Positions 46,085-53,876 of a DNA stretch of 64,000 bases are shown one piece after another. The stretch covers positions 372,001 to 436,000 of the forward strand of contig NZ_CP102270.1 of NCBI RefSeq assembly GCF_025148445.1. Direction: 5' to 3'. The stretch is from Eshraghiella crossota (lineage in GTDB: Bacteria; Bacillota; Clostridia; Lachnospirales; Lachnospiraceae). Within the stretch, counting starts at the first letter, position 1. Each line of letters begins with the position of its first letter. Both the position numbers and the translations under genes were made by a program. Below the pieces are notes generated by a model. The model was not told the DNA's origin and did no database searches. It saw only the letters and a program-made list of their open reading frames with translations.

Positions 46085-46771
46085 TTGGAATACAGAGAAG
46101 TACAACAGATAGCAAAGAAAACTATTGAATATGCAAAAACAATTATTAAACCAGGAATGAATCTGTTGGATATTAGAAAATCGTGCGAACAGAAAATGTT
46201 AGAATTAGGAGCAGATTCTTTCTGGTACTGGGATATTGGTGCTTTTGTATTTGCAGGAGATGAAACAACGGTATCGGTATCCGGAAAACAGTATGTTACA
46301 AGTGATAGGATTATTGCTGACACTGATATTGTGACAATTGATTTAAGCCCCTAGTGCGTAAATATTTGGGGTGATTATGCAAGAACAATAATACTTGAAA
46401 ATGGTGTGGTAGTAGATAAATGTAAAATTTCCAATGAAGAATGGAAAAGAGGATTGTTAATGGAGGACAGGCTTCAATGCGAATTAATAGAGTTTGTTAA
46501 CATAAAAACTACATTTGAGGAACTTTATTATCATATTAATGAGCTTATTTTGAAGTATGGTTTTGTTAATCTTGATTTTATGGGAAATTTAGGACATTCG
46601 ATTGTGAAAGATAAGGATGACCGTGTATATACAGAAAAGGGTAATACACAAAAGATAAGTGATGTAAAGTATTTTACTTTTGAACCGCATATAAGTATTT
46701 CTCATTCAAAATATGGGTTTAAAAAAGAAAATATTTATTATTTTAAAGATGGGAAATTGGCTGAACTATAA
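46085..46771 (+). pseudogene. M24-family metallopeptidase interrupted by one stop codon
   Basis: One frame carries both halves of a Xaa-Pro aminopeptidase-like protein: EYREVQQIAKKTIEYAKTII...VTIDLSP, an in-frame TAG (46352-46354), then CVNIWGDYARTIILENG, LGHSIV and FTFEPHIS. The two Asp, the His and the Glu positions of the metal site can be found across the stop. AAGGAGG at 46073-46079 suits a TTG start at 46085; ATG 46064 is an alternative. A single nonsense change, or a sequencing error, separates it from an intact gene. Confidence 0.7.
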
Positions 46772-46852
46772 AACTCACACCACTGGTGCGAAAAATGGAG
46801 AAGTGTATTGAGGAAGTCGGGTGTTTGAACATTCGAATACATTGTGATGTAG

Positions 46853-46898
46853 TTGATGAAATGTTATAACAAATGTTATGATTTTTGTTATAACATTT
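46853..46898. promoter_or_regulatory. Operator and promoter of the restriction operon
   Basis: AAATGTTATAAC (46859-46870) and GTTATAACATTT (46887-46898) form a perfect 12-bp inverted repeat with a 16-bp centre that contains another AAATGTTAT half. The candidate promoter TTGATG (46853-46858), 18 bp, TATGAT (46877-46882) lies within it. This is the layout of controller-protein operators in restriction-modification operons. Confidence 0.6.
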
Positions 46899-46924
46899 AT
46901 AGTACCAACGAGAGAGGTATGGAT

Positions 46925-47119
46925 ATGGATTTTAGAGAAAAAGTTAAGAAAGTAAGGATTGAAATAGGCTATAGTCAAGAACAACTAGCACGAGAACTAG
47001 GTGTAAGTTTTGCGACAATAAATCGTTGGGAAAATGGAAAATCAGAACCTCGACAACTAGCATTAAATACATTTGAACATTTTTGCATTCTGCACAATAT
47101 CAATTTAGAGGAGGAATAA
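46925..47119 (+). CDS. XRE-type controller protein of the restriction operon
   Basis: 64 residues from the ATG at 46925 (AGAGAGG before it). The protein is a bare helix-turn-helix domain: FREKVKKVRIEIGYSQEQLARELGVSFATINRWENGKSEP. Five bases separate it from the methyltransferase gene, and a symmetric operator overlaps its promoter. It probably times methylase and nuclease expression like C proteins do; that is inference. Confidence 0.82.
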   Translation: MDFREKVKKVRIEIGYSQEQLARELGVSFATINRWENGKSEPRQLALNTFEHFCILHNINLEEE

Positions 47120-47124
47120 TAGAT

Positions 47125-48393
47125 ATGATTACACTTAATGATGGTTACGATATAGATTATGATATGATAAATGTGGATGCAGAATGGAATGACAGTGAAA
47201 AAACTGAATTAACAATGCATACTATTCATGCATATCCAGCGAAATTTCCTGCGTTTATTGCGTCAAAAGCATTTGAATATGCAAAAAACGAAGGGGTAGA
47301 AATAAATAAAGTGGCAGACATTTTTTGTGGATGTGGAACGGTGGCACTTGAATCTAAAATACATAATTATGATTTTTGGGGATGCGATATAAATCCAGTA
47401 GCAACGTTAATCGCAAAAACAAAAAGCTGTGATTATAATATTGAAAAATTAGAAGAATATTATGGCAAGATAATAAAAGCCGTTGATTCAATGCAATTTG
47501 GAGAGGATGAATATAAAAATGCAAATGAAAGATTACGATACTGGTTTACAGAAAAGAGTTATATAGATTTGCTAAAATTTTATCAAGCCATAGAGTTAAC
47601 TGTTAATGATAAGAAATACAGGGATGCGTTTGAATGTATCTTCTCTGCAATTTTAAAAGCATGTTCTAAGTGGTTGACGAAATCAATAAAACCACAAGTT
47701 GATCCAAATAAAAAAGATGTTGATGTTCAACAGTGTTTTATAAGACAATATAAAAAATTATTGAAAGCAGTTAAGGAATTAAGAGGTAATGATAGTAAAG
47801 TAGAAGTGAAATGCCAAAATTTTTTGACTTGTAAAGACTTACCAAAGGTTGATTTGGTAATAACGAGTCCTCCCTATGTCACATCTTATGAATATGCAGA
47901 TTTGCATCAGTTGTCATCTTTATGGTTAAATTATACTGATGATTATAGGAAATTGAGAAAAGGATCAATTGGTAGTATTTATTATAACAATGAAGCGGAT
48001 ATAGATGTAGCCAAGTTAAATAATACAGCAAAAGAAATAGTTGATTTATTAATGAAAAGCGATTGCCCCAAGGCAAAAGTTAAGTCGGTTGCAAGATATT
48101 ACTTAGATATGCAAGATGCAGTCAAAAGAAGTTCTTTAATGTTAAATAATGATGGAATGATTTTTTTTGTTATAGGTGATACGGAATATAAAGGAGTTAA
48201 AATATTGAATTCTAAACATTTAGTTGAAACGTTGTACGAAGAAGGATTTACTGATATAAAAATAGGAAAGCGAACAATTTCAAAAGGAATATGTGTACCA
48301 TTTAGGGATAGTAATGGTAAATTTTCAAAGGATAAATCTCAGAAACAAATTTATCATGAAGAGTTTATTATCAGTGGGAGGTATCATAGATGA
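47125..48393 (+). CDS. DNA methyltransferase (TSPPY class)
   Basis: 422 residues from the ATG at 47125 after AGAGGAGG. Motif I DIFCGCGT (residues 65-72) comes before the catalytic TSPPY (247-251), the signature of N4-cytosine or N6-adenine amino-methyltransferases. N-terminal HAYPAKFPAFI resembles the segment found in related methylases. It probably protects host DNA from the nuclease encoded next; the two genes overlap by four bases. Target sequence and methylated base cannot be read from the sequence. Confidence 0.88.
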   Translation: MITLNDGYDIDYDMINVDAEWNDSEKTELTMHTIHAYPAKFPAFIASKAFEYAKNEGVEINKVADIFCGCGTVALESKIHNYDFWGCDINPVATLIAKTKSCDYNIEKLEEYYGKIIKAVDSMQFGEDEYKNANERLRYWFTEKSYIDLLKFYQAIELTVNDKKYRDAFECIFSAILKACSKWLTKSIKPQVDPNKKDVDVQQCFIRQYKKLLKAVKELRGNDSKVEVKCQNFLTCKDLPKVDLVITSPPYVTSYEYADLHQLSSLWLNYTDDYRKLRKGSIGSIYYNNEADIDVAKLNNTAKEIVDLLMKSDCPKAKVKSVARYYLDMQDAVKRSSLMLNNDGMIFFVIGDTEYKGVKILNSKHLVETLYEEGFTDIKIGKRTISKGICVPFRDSNGKFSKDKSQKQIYHEEFIISGRYHR

Positions 48394-50846
48394 ATCTTGA
48401 GTCGATAGGAAAAAAGATTGATGATATAGATGTTACAATTAGCAGCAGAATTATTGAACTCTTTTCGGCGGGGTTGTACTCAAGTCCCAATAAGGCATTT
48501 GAAGAATTAATTTGCAATTCATATGATGCTTTTGCTAGTAAAGTCGCTGTCTATAGTCCAGATGACCCTACAGTTTCAAATGCGTATATTTGGGTGTGCG
48601 ACAATGGAGAGGGGTTGGATGCTGGTGAGTTAAAGCAATTATGGAAGATAGGTGAATCTTTAAAACGAAAGGATAAAGATAGGGATAAAAAGCGTCTGCA
48701 AATTGGACAATTTGGAATAGGAAAGTTGTCAACGTATATTTTAGCAAGAAAGCTAACATATATATCAAAAAAGTATGAACGATATATATTAGCAACAATG
48801 GACTATAATTTAATAAATAATGATGTTAATGGAATAAAGATTGATGAAAGAGAAATAACCGAAGATGAGGCAAAGCAGATTGTCAATGAGTATATAAAAT
48901 CTGAATTATTGAACTTTGAGCTGTTTGGCGAAAAGGCTTCAAAAACATGGACGATAAGTTTAATGACCGAACTGAAGCCTAAAGCGTCAGAAATAAAACT
49001 TGGAAGATTAAAGTGGCTTTTAAGTACTGCATTACCTTTAAATCCAGGATTTGAATTAAAATTTAATGGTGCACAAGTTGAATCGTCGAAGGTAAAAACT
49101 CCGATAATGAAAAAATGGATTGTTGGAAAAGAAGACCAAACATTAGATAAAATAGATGGCGCTGTTAGCCGAGTAGAAAAAGATGCAGATGGAGAAGATA
49201 AATATTTTGTAGATTTGCAAAATATACACGGAATTAATGGAGAGTTTATTTTGTATGAGGATTCTTTGGTAGAGGGAAAATCTTCAAATCTGGGAAGAAG
49301 CCATGGCATATTTTTGAGTATAAGGGGAAGATTAATAAATCTTGATGATCCTCTTTTGGGCATGGAGGCATTTTCTCATGGTGCTTTTAATAGAACAAGA
49401 ATTATTATTAATGCTGACGAGTTAGACGAGAATTTAACATCTACTCGAGAAGCCGTAAGAGATTCTGTGCCGTTTACACAGTTAAAAGAATATATTAAGA
49501 AGAAGTTTAATAATGAAGTTAGAAAGTTTTATTTTGAGCAAGAGAGGAAGTTAGATCAAGAAAAATCTGTTTCATACAGGATGGCTCAAACAGCTTACAC
49601 AACCTCAAAGAGACCAGTATATAATTTTATTCAGAAGTATTATGAAGATAAGATAATTAATCCTTTGCTGATTGAAAAGCCTGCTAGTGACAAGAAGGAT
49701 GAGTTATTAAATTTATATGAAAGAGATTTAGAAACTGGGGAACAGGTTATTGAAAAAATAGAATATGATTATAAGCAGATAGAAGAACCCATAGCAAAGC
49801 TGAATTTATTGACAAGAACTTTATCTATTAATAAATCACATCCATATGTTGCAAATTATTTAGATAGTAATAATAATCCAATACCTTTAGAGAGTATGGT
49901 AATAACGGAAGTGCTGACAGAATCACATTTATATGAACTTTCGTTAGATGAGAGTATGGTTAATGAAATTATCAAAAGAAGAGATAGTACACTTCGCCAA
50001 TTAGCATTATCTGATAAAATGGGAATCCCTTCAGCAGCCATGTTTCTAAAAGATTCTTTAGATAATCCTAGCGGTTTGGAGGAGGCAGTTGCGCGCGTAC
50101 TGACTGTTTTCGGATTTGAAGTAACTCCTATAGGTGGAAATGGTGAGCCTGACGGAAAAGCAGAGGCTTGCTTAGGTTTTAATGAAGAAGGAAAAAATAA
50201 AAGTTATTCCTTAACATATGACGCTAAAAGTACGGCAAAAAATAAAATTGCTGCTGCAACGGCACATTTGTCAGGCTTACGTAGGCATAGAGAGACATAT
50301 AAGGCAGATTTCAGTTTAGAGGTAGCAATTGATTATCAGGGTTCAGATGATGAAATGAGTGCAATTTCCGTTGAGGCTAAGAATGAAAAAGTAACGATGA
50401 TGACAGCAAAAGATTTAATAAAGCTGTTGCTTTTAATAACACCGAAGCAAATTGGATTGGATAAATTGCGAGATTTATTTGAAACTTGTTATGCCCCACA
50501 GGATGTTCATCAATGGATAGAGACTGTGGAGAAAATGGAAGTTGAGAAACCACCATATTATGAGTTGATAGATATAATCTATGATTTGCAGAAAAGTGAT
50601 TCTGAAGCCCCAGTAATTAATATTGTTAGATATCAATTAAAAGCAAAGATGGGTAGGAATTATTCTACTACTCAAGTTAAAGAATGGTTGGTATTACTTT
50701 CGAATTTAGTTCCAGGTAGTGTAACAATTGATGGAGTATATGTTGGAGTACAAGCTAGTGCACAAATTATAAAGGAACGTGTACATAAAGCTATTAGCGA
50801 TATCCCGATTGGAATACAGCCATTGTATGATGAGATTTTTAGGTGA
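48390..50846 (+). CDS. GHKL ATPase fused to a PD-(D/E)XK nuclease-like domain
   Basis: 818 residues. N-terminal GHKL (Hsp90/MutL/MORC-type) ATPase: N box Asn43 (ICNSYDAF), DNGEGL (71-76) and GQFGIGK (106-112), then a transducer-like region. A C-terminal segment around VLTVFGFEVTPIGGNGEPDG carries P587-D588-G589 and D611-A-K613, a good match to a PD-(D/E)XK nuclease core. GHKL ATPases in restriction-modification neighbourhoods have been described as relatives of MORC proteins. This protein is the likely restriction component of the operon, with ATP-driven DNA engagement; cutting has not been shown. Confidence 0.8.
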   Translation: MNLESIGKKIDDIDVTISSRIIELFSAGLYSSPNKAFEELICNSYDAFASKVAVYSPDDPTVSNAYIWVCDNGEGLDAGELKQLWKIGESLKRKDKDRDKKRLQIGQFGIGKLSTYILARKLTYISKKYERYILATMDYNLINNDVNGIKIDEREITEDEAKQIVNEYIKSELLNFELFGEKASKTWTISLMTELKPKASEIKLGRLKWLLSTALPLNPGFELKFNGAQVESSKVKTPIMKKWIVGKEDQTLDKIDGAVSRVEKDADGEDKYFVDLQNIHGINGEFILYEDSLVEGKSSNLGRSHGIFLSIRGRLINLDDPLLGMEAFSHGAFNRTRIIINADELDENLTSTREAVRDSVPFTQLKEYIKKKFNNEVRKFYFEQERKLDQEKSVSYRMAQTAYTTSKRPVYNFIQKYYEDKIINPLLIEKPASDKKDELLNLYERDLETGEQVIEKIEYDYKQIEEPIAKLNLLTRTLSINKSHPYVANYLDSNNNPIPLESMVITEVLTESHLYELSLDESMVNEIIKRRDSTLRQLALSDKMGIPSAAMFLKDSLDNPSGLEEAVARVLTVFGFEVTPIGGNGEPDGKAEACLGFNEEGKNKSYSLTYDAKSTAKNKIAAATAHLSGLRRHRETYKADFSLEVAIDYQGSDDEMSAISVEAKNEKVTMMTAKDLIKLLLLITPKQIGLDKLRDLFETCYAPQDVHQWIETVEKMEVEKPPYYELIDIIYDLQKSDSEAPVINIVRYQLKAKMGRNYSTTQVKEWLVLLSNLVPGSVTIDGVYVGVQASAQIIKERVHKAISDIPIGIQPLYDEIFR

Positions 50847-51012
50847 TGTCAGTAGGATAAGTTGACAAATTTATCAGTTCAAGAGCAACCAATGCTTGTT
50901 GTGTTTGTTGAAGCACTTTAATGTAATTATTAGGAGAATCTATGGATTTCAGATACGATATTATTTCATCTATAGAAGCAAAGAGATGGGAGAATGATAT
51001 ATGGTCTTGCAT
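50839..51012 (-). CDS. Possible 57-residue protein, minus strand
   Basis: Starts with an ideal ribosome site (AAAGGAGGT, eight bases before the ATG) and runs to a TAA inside the last codons of the GHKL gene. The product is a Leu/Ile-rich helix (HLFASIDEIISYLKSID, VLQQTQQALVALELINL). It occupies most of the gap between the two defence genes. No family recognised; a small regulator or antitoxin-like partner is conceivable. Otherwise 50847-51200 holds only an AT-rich promoter area with TATAAT at 51148-51153. Confidence 0.5.
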   Translation of the reverse strand: MQDHISFSHLFASIDEIISYLKSIDSPNNYIKVLQQTQQALVALELINLSTYPTDIT

Positions 51013-51200
51013 AAATAATGACCTCCTTTGGATATTTTTGAAATAGTATATTCAGTTAGAAAAAATTTATGCTAGAAAGTTTTAAAATGTTATGAATTAC
51101 GGAAGGATAATTTATGGTAAATTGAAGTAAGTTTGTTGTATATAGCATATAATAAATCATGGATTGAATAGTTTGAATTGATAGTACAGAAAGGTAGCAT

Positions 51201-53153
51201 ATGGGATATAGAGAGATAATAGAAGAAGACAATTTGGATGCAATAATGGAGCGGAATGTATTGTATTTGGATCAAATAGCAGGACAGATGAAGCAGGGAG
51301 ATATTTCTGTATTTGCAGGAGCGGGTTTGTCAGTTGCGTCAGGATATGTGGATTGGAAAAAATTATTAGAACCAATTAGCAAGCAATTAAGATTAAATGC
51401 TAATATAGATTTAACTGAAATTGCGCAGTATTATAAAAATAAGTATGAAAGGCAAGGATTAAATTCACTTGTTTTTAATGAGTTTGATAAAGTGCCTAAA
51501 AATAATGAAAATGTTAATTGGCTTGCAAAAATGCCAATTTCAGAATTTTGGACAACGAACTATGATGATGTTATAGAGCAATCAGTGAAAAAGGAAGGAA
51601 AGAATGTTCAGGTTATAGTAAAGCAAGAGGATTTTAAGTATCATAAGGCGGGGCGAGAAGTAACTATATATAAAATGCATGGAGACAAAGATTCACCAGA
51701 TGATGTTGTTTTGACAAAAGAGGATTATCAAAACTATGACTCAACAAGAGGGGTGTTTACAAAATTACTTTCGGTAGAGTTGATTAGGAGAACGTTTCTT
51801 TTTATTGGCTTTAGTTTTAATGATCCTAATATGGAAAGAATATTGAGTATTGCCAAGCAATCATTAAAAGGGAAATCTCCGCAGACGCATTATTGCTTTA
51901 TGCGTAAAATACAATTGACAGACTATTTAGATGAGAAAAATAAACTTAATCATGAGAATATTAAAAAGTATATCCAAGATAAGAATTATCAAGAACTTAG
52001 AATAAATGCGATGGCTAAATATGGCATATTAACAATTTTGGTAAATGATTATGAGGAAATTACTTTAATGTTGCGGTATTTATATAATAATTATATTACA
52101 AACAATGTATTTGTGTCAGGAGGGATAAATCCAGAAAATCTATCAGATTATGGGAATTTTGATATGGAGCGAGATACAAATTCCAATTTGGGCCCAGCGG
52201 AAAATTTTCTTACATTGTTGGGTAAAGCATTAATAGATAATAATTTTCATATTTACACAGGATTTGGTGCAGGAGTTGGAAATTATATATTGTCAGGAGT
52301 ATTATTAAGCGACAAAAATAAGTATACTAATACAGGAATTATAAACAATGAGATACATATAAGTAGTTTAGTGGAAGTTGATAATTTAACAAAAAAAAGA
52401 ATTCGAGAAAAAATGATTGGGCAATGTAGTAGTTCAATAATAGTGTTTGGTTATGGAAACGAGGATTCTGGTACTTATGGAGAATATGAAATTGCTGAAA
52501 AAGCAGGAAAATATATAGTACCTATTAAAAAGACAGGATTTGCAGCTGAAAACATATATGAGAAGTTGAAAAAGCAGGAAAAAATTGGTGAAATGGTTTT
52601 CTTGGAAGAAGAAAGCAAGATGAATAATATGGTTCAAGGAATTGTACGGCTTTTAGTTGAACACAAAGAAAAAAAAGAAAATGAATTAAGGGAGAAAATG
52701 TTTTCGGGAATTGCTCTTTCAGGAATAAAAGTTTTTATAAGTTATCATTACCAATGTGATAATAAAGTTGCTAAAGAAATTACCAATATTGTAAATAAGG
52801 ATAGGACGAGTTTGTTTACTGTATTGCAGGAACAAGTAAAGAAAAATGATTCAGAGAGTATAAAAAGGTGGGTGGATGAAGAAATAAAGAAAACTAGGTT
52901 TACTATACTGCTTATAAGTAAGGAAACTTTTGAAAGAGAATATGTATCTTATGAGATAACAAAAAGTAGAGAAAATGGTAATACGATAATTCCTATTTTA
53001 ATTGATAATGAGGAGAATGCTTTTAGCGAAAAAGATATTGAGACTCTATCGAAAAAATTGCCAAAAACAAATTGTAAAAGAATTAGAAGGTGGATTAAAG
53101 ATTGTGGAAAAGAGAATGTTTTACAATGGTTGAATGATGCGTTAGGGGTATGA
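51201..53153 (+). CDS. SIR2-SLOG-TIR fusion, Thoeris-like defence protein
   Basis: 650 residues in one open frame. Residues 30-290: SIR2 NADase domain with FAGAGLS (38-44), WTTNYDD (Asn120) and KMHGD (His160). Residues 300-490: SLOG nucleotide-binding domain with YTGFGAGVGNYILSG (352-366) and IVFGYGNEDSGTYGEYE. Residues 508-606: TIR domain with VFISYHYQCD, TILLISKETFEREYVSYEI (Glu585) and GNTIIPI. Thoeris uses two proteins: ThsB (TIR) makes a cyclic ADP-ribose isomer, which binds the SLOG of ThsA and switches on its SIR2. Here both parts are joined. No separate TIR gene is nearby. Confidence 0.88.
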   Translation: MGYREIIEEDNLDAIMERNVLYLDQIAGQMKQGDISVFAGAGLSVASGYVDWKKLLEPISKQLRLNANIDLTEIAQYYKNKYERQGLNSLVFNEFDKVPKNNENVNWLAKMPISEFWTTNYDDVIEQSVKKEGKNVQVIVKQEDFKYHKAGREVTIYKMHGDKDSPDDVVLTKEDYQNYDSTRGVFTKLLSVELIRRTFLFIGFSFNDPNMERILSIAKQSLKGKSPQTHYCFMRKIQLTDYLDEKNKLNHENIKKYIQDKNYQELRINAMAKYGILTILVNDYEEITLMLRYLYNNYITNNVFVSGGINPENLSDYGNFDMERDTNSNLGPAENFLTLLGKALIDNNFHIYTGFGAGVGNYILSGVLLSDKNKYTNTGIINNEIHISSLVEVDNLTKKRIREKMIGQCSSSIIVFGYGNEDSGTYGEYEIAEKAGKYIVPIKKTGFAAENIYEKLKKQEKIGEMVFLEEESKMNNMVQGIVRLLVEHKEKKENELREKMFSGIALSGIKVFISYHYQCDNKVAKEITNIVNKDRTSLFTVLQEQVKKNDSESIKRWVDEEIKKTRFTILLISKETFEREYVSYEITKSRENGNTIIPILIDNEENAFSEKDIETLSKKLPKTNCKRIRRWIKDCGKENVLQWLNDALGV

Positions 53154-53168
53154 TAGAATAATTGCTGT

Positions 53169-53185
53169 GGCAACATTTTGGCAAC
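53169..53185. repeat. Paired 11-bp-period repeat (integrase arm-type site)
   Basis: GGCAAC at 53169 and 53180, 11 bp apart, about 105 bp before the core at 53289. The related pairs at 53360 and 60989 have the same period. Confidence 0.5.
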
Positions 53186-53288
53186 AGAAAATTAGTAAGC
53201 CAGAATAAAATGTGTAAATGAAGTAAAATATCGGCAGGTTTTAAATGAAACTTAAACAAAATAGTTTAGAAAATGGGAGCGACTTGCC

Positions 53289-53300
53289 GAGTTTGAATAA
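53289..53300 (+). repeat. Attachment-core copy 2 (island junction)
   Basis: Exact copy of the guaA 3' end, GAGTTTGAATAA, preceded by ACTTGCC. A hairpin (AAATGCCG, 53308 / CGGCATTT, 53340) with a TGTTTT tail follows, like a replacement guaA terminator. It marks the boundary between two islands. Confidence 0.7.
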
Positions 53301-53359
53301 CGGATTAAAATGCCGAAAGTCTGTATTTATGCTGGCTTCCGGCATTTGTTTTATCAAAT

Positions 53360-53377
53360 GGCTCTAGTTTGGCTCTA
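53360..53377. repeat. Paired 11-bp-period repeat (integrase arm-type site)
   Basis: GGCTCTA at 53360 and 53371, 60 bp after the core copy 2. Confidence 0.5.
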
Positions 53378-53438
53378 TTTGTGTGAGGAGTAATATATAA
53401 ATGAGTGTTGAGAATTAGCATAGTAGGAGGAAATAAAA

Positions 53439-53579
53439 ATGTTTAAGGTTGCAATATTACAAAAACGTGCCATTCATGCACAAATAGATAAGAATATTGA
53501 AAGTAAATATGCGGATGATAGAGTGTCATATACTAATGGAGAGCAAGAAATGATGGATATTATTTTGAATGGCAAATAG
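53439..53579 (+). CDS. 46-residue ORF, possibly a hydrolase remnant
   Basis: Starts behind GGAGG with good spacing. The first 20 residues (MFKVAILQKRAIHAQIDKNI) resemble the N-terminus of carbon-nitrogen hydrolases; the rest does not continue that family and stops early. Likely a remnant fused to foreign sequence by deletion, or a genuine short protein. Confidence 0.35.
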   Translation: MFKVAILQKRAIHAQIDKNIESKYADDRVSYTNGEQEMMDIILNGK

Positions 53580-53583
53580 ATCG

Positions 53584-53612
53584 TTGACATGAATTGCCAA
53601 GACTGGTATATT
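53584..53612 (+). promoter_or_regulatory. Promoter of the attenuated acetyltransferase gene
   Basis: TTGACA (53584-53589), 17 bp, TATATT (53607-53612): near-consensus. The RNA would begin about 20 bases before the leader peptide. Confidence 0.8.
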
Positions 53613-53640
53613 ATTTAGCAAAAACAAGGAGAACATACAC

Positions 53641-53703
53641 ATGAATCAGAACTTATATTCAAGACATTATATGTACATGTATTACGGACGTACACGGCTA
53701 TAA
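53641..53703 (+). CDS. Leader peptide, 20 residues
   Basis: AAGGAGA eight bases before an ATG, 20 codons and TAA. The peptide is rich in Tyr, Met and Arg (RHYMYMYYGRTR). It sits between a strong promoter and a terminator that precedes a double acetyltransferase gene, the arrangement of ribosome-controlled attenuation seen with antibiotic-resistance genes. Confidence 0.65.
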   Translation: MNQNLYSRHYMYMYYGRTRL

Positions 53704-53734
53704 ACATGCAAGGATAGTGCATTAGGTTATAGCT

Positions 53735-53850
53735 TGTAGGTCTTTTAGTCTAGTGCATAAAACCAGAATATAAGAGAAGATTTTACCTACATTGCATCTT
53801 ATTAAATTGGAGATATCGCACTGGACATTGAATGTTTGGTGCGATTTTTT
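53735..53850 (+). promoter_or_regulatory. Attenuator: competing hairpin and terminator
   Basis: The terminator is a long stem with outer arms ATCGCAC (53815-53821) and GTGCGAT (53839-53845), extended inside by G-U and A-T pairs, followed by TTTTTT. Upstream TGTAGGT (53735-53741) can pair with ACCTACA (53785-53791), and AGTGCAT occurs twice (53716, 53752). Stalling on the leader peptide could change which hairpins form. The exact antiterminator fold was not computed. Confidence 0.6.
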
Positions 53851-53876
53851 ATGTTTACAAGAAAGAGGTGCAGAAA

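Noticed and set aside
53620-53850. T-box or riboswitch before the acetyltransferase
   Set aside because: No T-box specifier loop or TGGN-type bulge sequence was found; the leader peptide and simple terminator explain the layout better.
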